Source: Sulfitobacter marinus (lineage in GTDB: Bacteria > Pseudomonadota > Alphaproteobacteria > Rhodobacterales > Rhodobacteraceae). Taken from it: a stretch of 64,000 nucleotides of DNA. Every line of letters begins with the position of its first letter. Position 1 is the first letter of the stretch. Positions 60,375 to 64,000 of this stretch are shown here, one piece after another. The stretch covers positions 310,001 to 374,000 of the forward strand of contig NZ_FPAJ01000003.1 in NCBI RefSeq assembly GCF_900116285.1, given 5' to 3'. A program made the translations under genes and the position numbers. The notes under the pieces are model-generated. The model had not been told where the DNA came from, made no database searches, and worked only from the letters and a program-made list of their open reading frames with translations.

Positions 60375-63173
60375 TTAATGCGCCTCGGCCCAGTTTGAAC
60401 CGATGCCCGCATCAACGGTCAGCTTTACATCCAGCTTGACCACCGGATCGGCTGCGTTCTCCATCACATCGCGGGCGGCCTTGATCAAATCGTCTTCGGC
60501 CCCTTTCTCCACCTCGAAGAGAAGTTCATCGTGGACCTGCAGCAACATCGTTGCGGGGATATCCTTGATCGCGTCGGGCATACGGATCATGGCGCGGCGA
60601 ATAACATCGGCCGCCGTGCCTTGGATCGGGGCGTTTATCGCAGCGCGCTGGGCAAAACCGGCGCGGGGGCCTTTGGCAGCAATCTCGGGCGTATTGATCT
60701 TGCGGCCAAACAGCGTCTGAACATACCCGTGCTCTTTGGCGAATGCCTTGGTGTCGTCCATATAGGTCCGAATGCCGGGGAAGCGTTCGAAATAGCGGTC
60801 AATGAAACCCTGCGCTTCGGCACGGGGAATGCGCAGGTTGCGCGCCAGACCAAAGCCGGAAATGCCGTAAATCACACCAAAGTTGATCGCCTTGGCCTGA
60901 CGGCGCACATCTGGCGTCATTTCATCCAATGGCACATCAAACATCTCGGACGCCGTCATGGCATGGATATCAAGCCCGTCTTTGAACGCCTGTTTCAGGG
61001 CAGGGATGTTGGCGATATGGGCCAGAATGCGCAGTTCAATCTGCGAGTAATCCAGTGCCACTAAAACCTTGTCCTCTTCGGCGACGAATGCCTCGCGGAT
61101 GCGGCGACCTTCTTCGGACCGGATCGGGATGTTTTGCAGGTTCGGATCGGTTGACGCCAATCGCCCTGTTGATGCGCCAGCAATCGAATAGGACGTGTGC
61201 ACCCGGCCTGTGTCCTTGTTGATATGCTCTTGCAAAGCGTCCGTATAGGTCGACTTCAGCTTGGACAGCTGGCGCCAATCCAGAATGCGCTTTGGGAAAT
61301 CATGCTCGGTCGCGAGGTCTTCCAATATGGTCGCCCCGGTCGAATATTTCCCGTTCGCACCTTTTTTGCCGCCCTCAAGGCCCATGTCTTCGAACAGCAC
61401 CTCACCAACCTGCGCAGGCGACCCGACATTAAACTTGCGGCCGACCATCTCGTAAATCTCGTCTTCCAAGCCCGCCATTTTCTGAGCAAAGGCATTGGAC
61501 ATCCGGCTCAGGGTATCGCGATCCACCTTGATGCCCGAACGTTCCATCGCGGCCAGAACCGGCACCAGCGGGCGCTCAAGCGTTTCATAGACCTTGGTGA
61601 CCTGCACGCGGTGCAATTGCGGCTTGAACAGCTGCCACAGACGCAGCGTGATATCGGCATCTTCGGCGGCATAGGGTACTGCATCTGCAAGCGGCACTTT
61701 GTCAAAGGTGATCGCCGATTTACCGGACCCCAAGAGCGGTTTGATCGGGATCGGCGTGTGACCCAAATAGCGTTCCGATAGCGTATCCATCCCGTGACCA
61801 TGAAGCCCCGCATGCATCGCATAGGACATCAACATCGTGTCATCAATCGGGGCGACAGCTATGCCGACTTGGGCAAAAATCTTGCTGTCGTATTTCATGT
61901 TTTGGCCGATTTTGATGATCGACGGATCGGTCAGCATCGGCGTTAGCATGCGCAGGGCTTCCTCGGTCTGTATCTGCCCCTCAGCCAGATCATCCGAGCC
62001 AAACAAATCATCCGCTGAATGGGATTTGTGCAGCAACGGGATATAACAGGCTTTGCCCGGCTCAACGCACAGCGAAATGCCCACCAAGTCGGCGACCATT
62101 TCATCAAGGCCCGTCGTCTCGGTATCTACTGCCACGTAGCCGAATTCGTAAATCCGGTCGATCCAAGCCTGCAATGTCTTGGCGTCGCTGATCTGCTCAT
62201 AACCTGCTTGATCAAAGGGGATTTCCGCCACTTCGCCCCCGTTTTCAACGACCTTCGGTTCCTCAATTACCGGGGCTTCTTTGCCCAACACTTCTGCCAC
62301 ACGCTTGGACAGGGTGCGGAACTCCATGTCGGCCAAAAAGCCCAACAGCTTGTCTGCGTCAGGTTCGCGCACCTCAAGATCATCCAGCGTAAAGTCCAGT
62401 GGGGTGTTTTCGTCCAGCAAAACCAACTTGCGTGACAGGCGGATCTGATCGGCGTGGTCAATCAAGGTTTGGCGCCGCTTGGGCTGTTTGATCTCTTCGG
62501 CGCGCTTGAGCAAAGCATCCAGATCGCCATATTCGTTAATCAGCAATGCGGCTGTTTTGATACCAATACCGGGTGCACCGGGCACGTTATCGACTGAATC
62601 ACCTGCCAACGCCTGCACATCCACGACCCGTTCAGGGTAGACGCCGAATTTCTCAAAGACGCCCTCGCGGTCGATGGTTCTGTTTTTCATGGCGTCCAGC
62701 ATTTCAACGCCGTCGCCGACCAATTGCATCAGATCCTTGTCAGAACTGATAATGGTACAACGCCCCCCGGCTGCGCGGGCCTGAACGGCGAGGGTCGCGA
62801 TGATATCATCGGCCTCATAGCCTTCCTTCTCCTTGCAGGCGATGTTGAAAGCCTCTGTCGCGGTGCGGGTCAACGGGATTTGGGGGCGTAGATCCTCGGG
62901 CATGGCCTCGCGGTTGGCTTTGTACAGATCATACATCTCGTTGCGAAACGTGTGGCTGCCCTTGTCGAAAATCACCGCCGCATGGGTCGGTGCGTCCGGG
63001 CCGGTGTTCCCTTCCACATAGCGGTGAAGCATATTGCAAAAACCGGCAACCGCACCGATGGGCAACCCGTCTGACTTGCGCGTCAACGGGGGCAAGGCGT
63101 GGTATGCGCGAAAAATAAACGCCGATCCGTCGATCAGATGCAGATGGTGACCCTTGCCAAATGTGCCGGACAT
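60375..63173 (-). CDS. polA: DNA polymerase I
   Basis: Repair and Okazaki-fragment processing polymerase, 932 residues. Domains: N-terminal 5'-3' exonuclease (about 10-300) with IDGSAFIFRAYHAL, YEADDIIATLA and GDSVDNVPGAPGIG; an apparently intact 3'-5' exonuclease with VDTETTG (Asp350 and Glu352); and family A polymerase with DYSQIELRILAH, RRQAKAINFGVIYG and LLQVHDELLFEV. The start at 63173 (MSGTFGKGHH) is preferred over 63218, whose extra residues lack homology. No obvious operon partners. Confidence 0.98.
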   Translation of the reverse strand: MSGTFGKGHHLHLIDGSAFIFRAYHALPPLTRKSDGLPIGAVAGFCNMLHRYVEGNTGPDAPTHAAVIFDKGSHTFRNEMYDLYKANREAMPEDLRPQIPLTRTATEAFNIACKEKEGYEADDIIATLAVQARAAGGRCTIISSDKDLMQLVGDGVEMLDAMKNRTIDREGVFEKFGVYPERVVDVQALAGDSVDNVPGAPGIGIKTAALLINEYGDLDALLKRAEEIKQPKRRQTLIDHADQIRLSRKLVLLDENTPLDFTLDDLEVREPDADKLLGFLADMEFRTLSKRVAEVLGKEAPVIEEPKVVENGGEVAEIPFDQAGYEQISDAKTLQAWIDRIYEFGYVAVDTETTGLDEMVADLVGISLCVEPGKACYIPLLHKSHSADDLFGSDDLAEGQIQTEEALRMLTPMLTDPSIIKIGQNMKYDSKIFAQVGIAVAPIDDTMLMSYAMHAGLHGHGMDTLSERYLGHTPIPIKPLLGSGKSAITFDKVPLADAVPYAAEDADITLRLWQLFKPQLHRVQVTKVYETLERPLVPVLAAMERSGIKVDRDTLSRMSNAFAQKMAGLEDEIYEMVGRKFNVGSPAQVGEVLFEDMGLEGGKKGANGKYSTGATILEDLATEHDFPKRILDWRQLSKLKSTYTDALQEHINKDTGRVHTSYSIAGASTGRLASTDPNLQNIPIRSEEGRRIREAFVAEEDKVLVALDYSQIELRILAHIANIPALKQAFKDGLDIHAMTASEMFDVPLDEMTPDVRRQAKAINFGVIYGISGFGLARNLRIPRAEAQGFIDRYFERFPGIRTYMDDTKAFAKEHGYVQTLFGRKINTPEIAAKGPRAGFAQRAAINAPIQGTAADVIRRAMIRMPDAIKDIPATMLLQVHDELLFEVEKGAEDDLIKAARDVMENAADPVVKLDVKLTVDAGIGSNWAEAH

Positions 63174-63300
63174 ATCAGTGCTCCCCCTTGGTGATTGCCC
63201 CCTTTTGCCACGAAGCATCCGTGCCTGCCAGCGGCCATTCTGCTCATACCCCTATTTCACTTTGCCAAATAAACTCCCCGCGGAGCGTCCCGTCCGTGCT

Positions 63301-63948
63301 TCACTCCGCTTGGTAGAGATCAAAGGACAGGCTGACCGACAGGGGCATCGGCGTCCAGAGGCCGAACCGCAAACCCGCGGCGCGCAGTCTGTCACCGATC
63401 CAGACGTTGCAGGTGCGCCAAATGTTGAAACGCCCCTTGGCGGCAAAAAATCCGTCAGTTTGATTGAAACCATCGACGTCGGCAGTGATGGGCTGGCTAT
63501 CGGCATCGGTCGACAAACTGTCCCAAACACCGTCCAAAAGTGCCGCGTATTCGCGGTCGGTGAGGGTAAGGCGTCTTGCATCTAGATCGTCAGGCAGCGC
63601 ACCGGCGATATCAAAGCGCAAAACAGAGCTGTCGCCGACAATCCCGCGCCATAGCGCATACAGGCCCAGATCGGTCGCGTTTCGGGTTTGCGTATAAAAA
63701 TGCTGCGCGCCCCAACCGATCACCAGCCACTGCGCCGCAGGATGATCCAGCCGGATACCTTTGGCAGCCAGCGGGGCAAAATGTTTCTGTGTCATGTCGT
63801 CAAGCGGCAGCACCAGATCGTAATGGATCGGGCCGCTGACCAGCAAAATGCTGCGCGTCTTTTCAGCGGTGTCAGGTGTCGCGCTGCCGGGGATAATCGC
63901 GCCGTAAATGGCACCCATCAGATAGAGGGCGGGCACCAGTGCCAACAC
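63301..63948 (-). CDS. DUF2459/TIGR02117-like membrane-anchored protein
   Basis: A protein of at least 215 residues with an N-terminal membrane segment (ALVPALYLMGAIYGAIIPG), then ILLVSGPIHYDLVLPLD and WLVIGWGAQHFYTQT, and C-terminal FNIWRTCNVWIGDRLRAAGLRFGLWTPMP, the pattern of the DUF2459 (TIGR02117) family. The His and Cys in IHYDLVLP and RTCNVW recall NlpC/P60-like papain folds, but this is only suggestive. The first standard start is a GTG at 63948; the frame continues to a CTG at 63975 that overlaps an apparent upstream stop (CTGA) and would add LRKPARWLG, a natural positive N-terminus before the membrane helix. Confidence 0.82.
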   Translation of the reverse strand: MLALVPALYLMGAIYGAIIPGSATPDTAEKTRSILLVSGPIHYDLVLPLDDMTQKHFAPLAAKGIRLDHPAAQWLVIGWGAQHFYTQTRNATDLGLYALWRGIVGDSSVLRFDIAGALPDDLDARRLTLTDREYAALLDGVWDSLSTDADSQPITADVDGFNQTDGFFAAKGRFNIWRTCNVWIGDRLRAAGLRFGLWTPMPLSVSLSFDLYQAE

Positions 63949-63971
63949 ACCCAGCCATCGTGCGGGTTTCC

Positions 63972-64000
63972 TCAGAGCTTACCCTCAAAATCTGAATGGA
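63972..64000 (-). CDS. C-terminal end of an upstream gene (partial)
   Basis: On the minus strand the sequence entering from the right edge reads HSDFEGKL followed by TGA (63974-63972) in one frame. It overlaps the proposed CTG start of the DUF2459-like gene by 2 bp in a CTGA arrangement. Only nine codons are visible, so the gene cannot be identified. Confidence 0.3.

Overview
The window is a chromosomal segment of a motile alphaproteobacterium, most probably a Rhodobacterales (Roseobacter-group) species. The evidence is gene content and order. There is a single large flagellar locus with alphaproteobacterial hallmarks (FlaF/FlbT flagellin regulators, a DUF1217 protein, a MotE-like protein, FlgJ without a muramidase domain, no FliO), CtrA-like TTAA-N7-TTAA boxes in the flagellar promoter regions, and typical alphaproteobacterial housekeeping genes downstream. 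Most of the DNA is moderately GC-rich; the block at 26.7-28.0 kb is visibly AT-rich.

Region 1 (1-2.4 kb): the 3' part of a FAD-dependent amine/amino-acid oxidoreductase, then UDP-glucose 6-dehydrogenase (ugd). Region 2 (2.4-36.4 kb): the flagellar locus, in transcription units running in both directions. These are flgD-fliK (-); flgJ-flgN, flagellin, flaF-flbT-DUF1217 (+); fliI (-); flgB-flgC-fliE-fliQ-flgF-flgG-flgA-flgH-fliL2 (+); fliL-DUF6468-motE-motA-periplasmic AMIN-like protein-flhA-fliR-flhB-fliJ (-); fliF-fliH-fliN-fliP (+); and motB, then flgE-flgK-flgL-flgI (-). Together they encode the MS ring, the export gate and ATPase, rod, hook, L and P rings, hook-filament junction, filament and stator. 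fliG, fliM, fliA, flgM and the filament cap gene are not in the window. Six of the flagellar promoter regions carry a CtrA-box-like motif, suggesting coordinated control by the CtrA phosphorelay.

Between fliP and flgI (26.7-30.55 kb) lies a non-flagellar block: an AT-rich Wzx-like flippase gene, a lipid/polysaccharide ABC exporter, and IS3-family debris on either side of the exporter. It looks like an acquired cargo segment inside the flagellar locus.

Region 3 (36.4-51.9 kb): tRNA-modification and NAD-salvage genes (trhO, pncA, marC, pncB), an EamA transporter, the ribosome-rescue factor arfB, a queuosine-precursor transporter, a phytase-like esterase, murein endopeptidase mepA, an MFS transporter, a short BLUF photoreceptor, yggT, recQ, yaaA and a hybrid histidine kinase. 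Upstream of arfB is a 240-nt structured leader with a very strong Shine-Dalgarno sequence, an 18-codon reading frame, tandem hairpins and an intrinsic terminator. Region 4 (51.9-59.2 kb): the tightly coupled moxR-DUF58-BatA/DUF4159-membrane protein operon with a divergent DUF1285 gene. Region 5 (59.3-64 kb): hydroxypyruvate isomerase, a DUF2798 membrane protein, DNA polymerase I and a DUF2459-type protein at the right edge.
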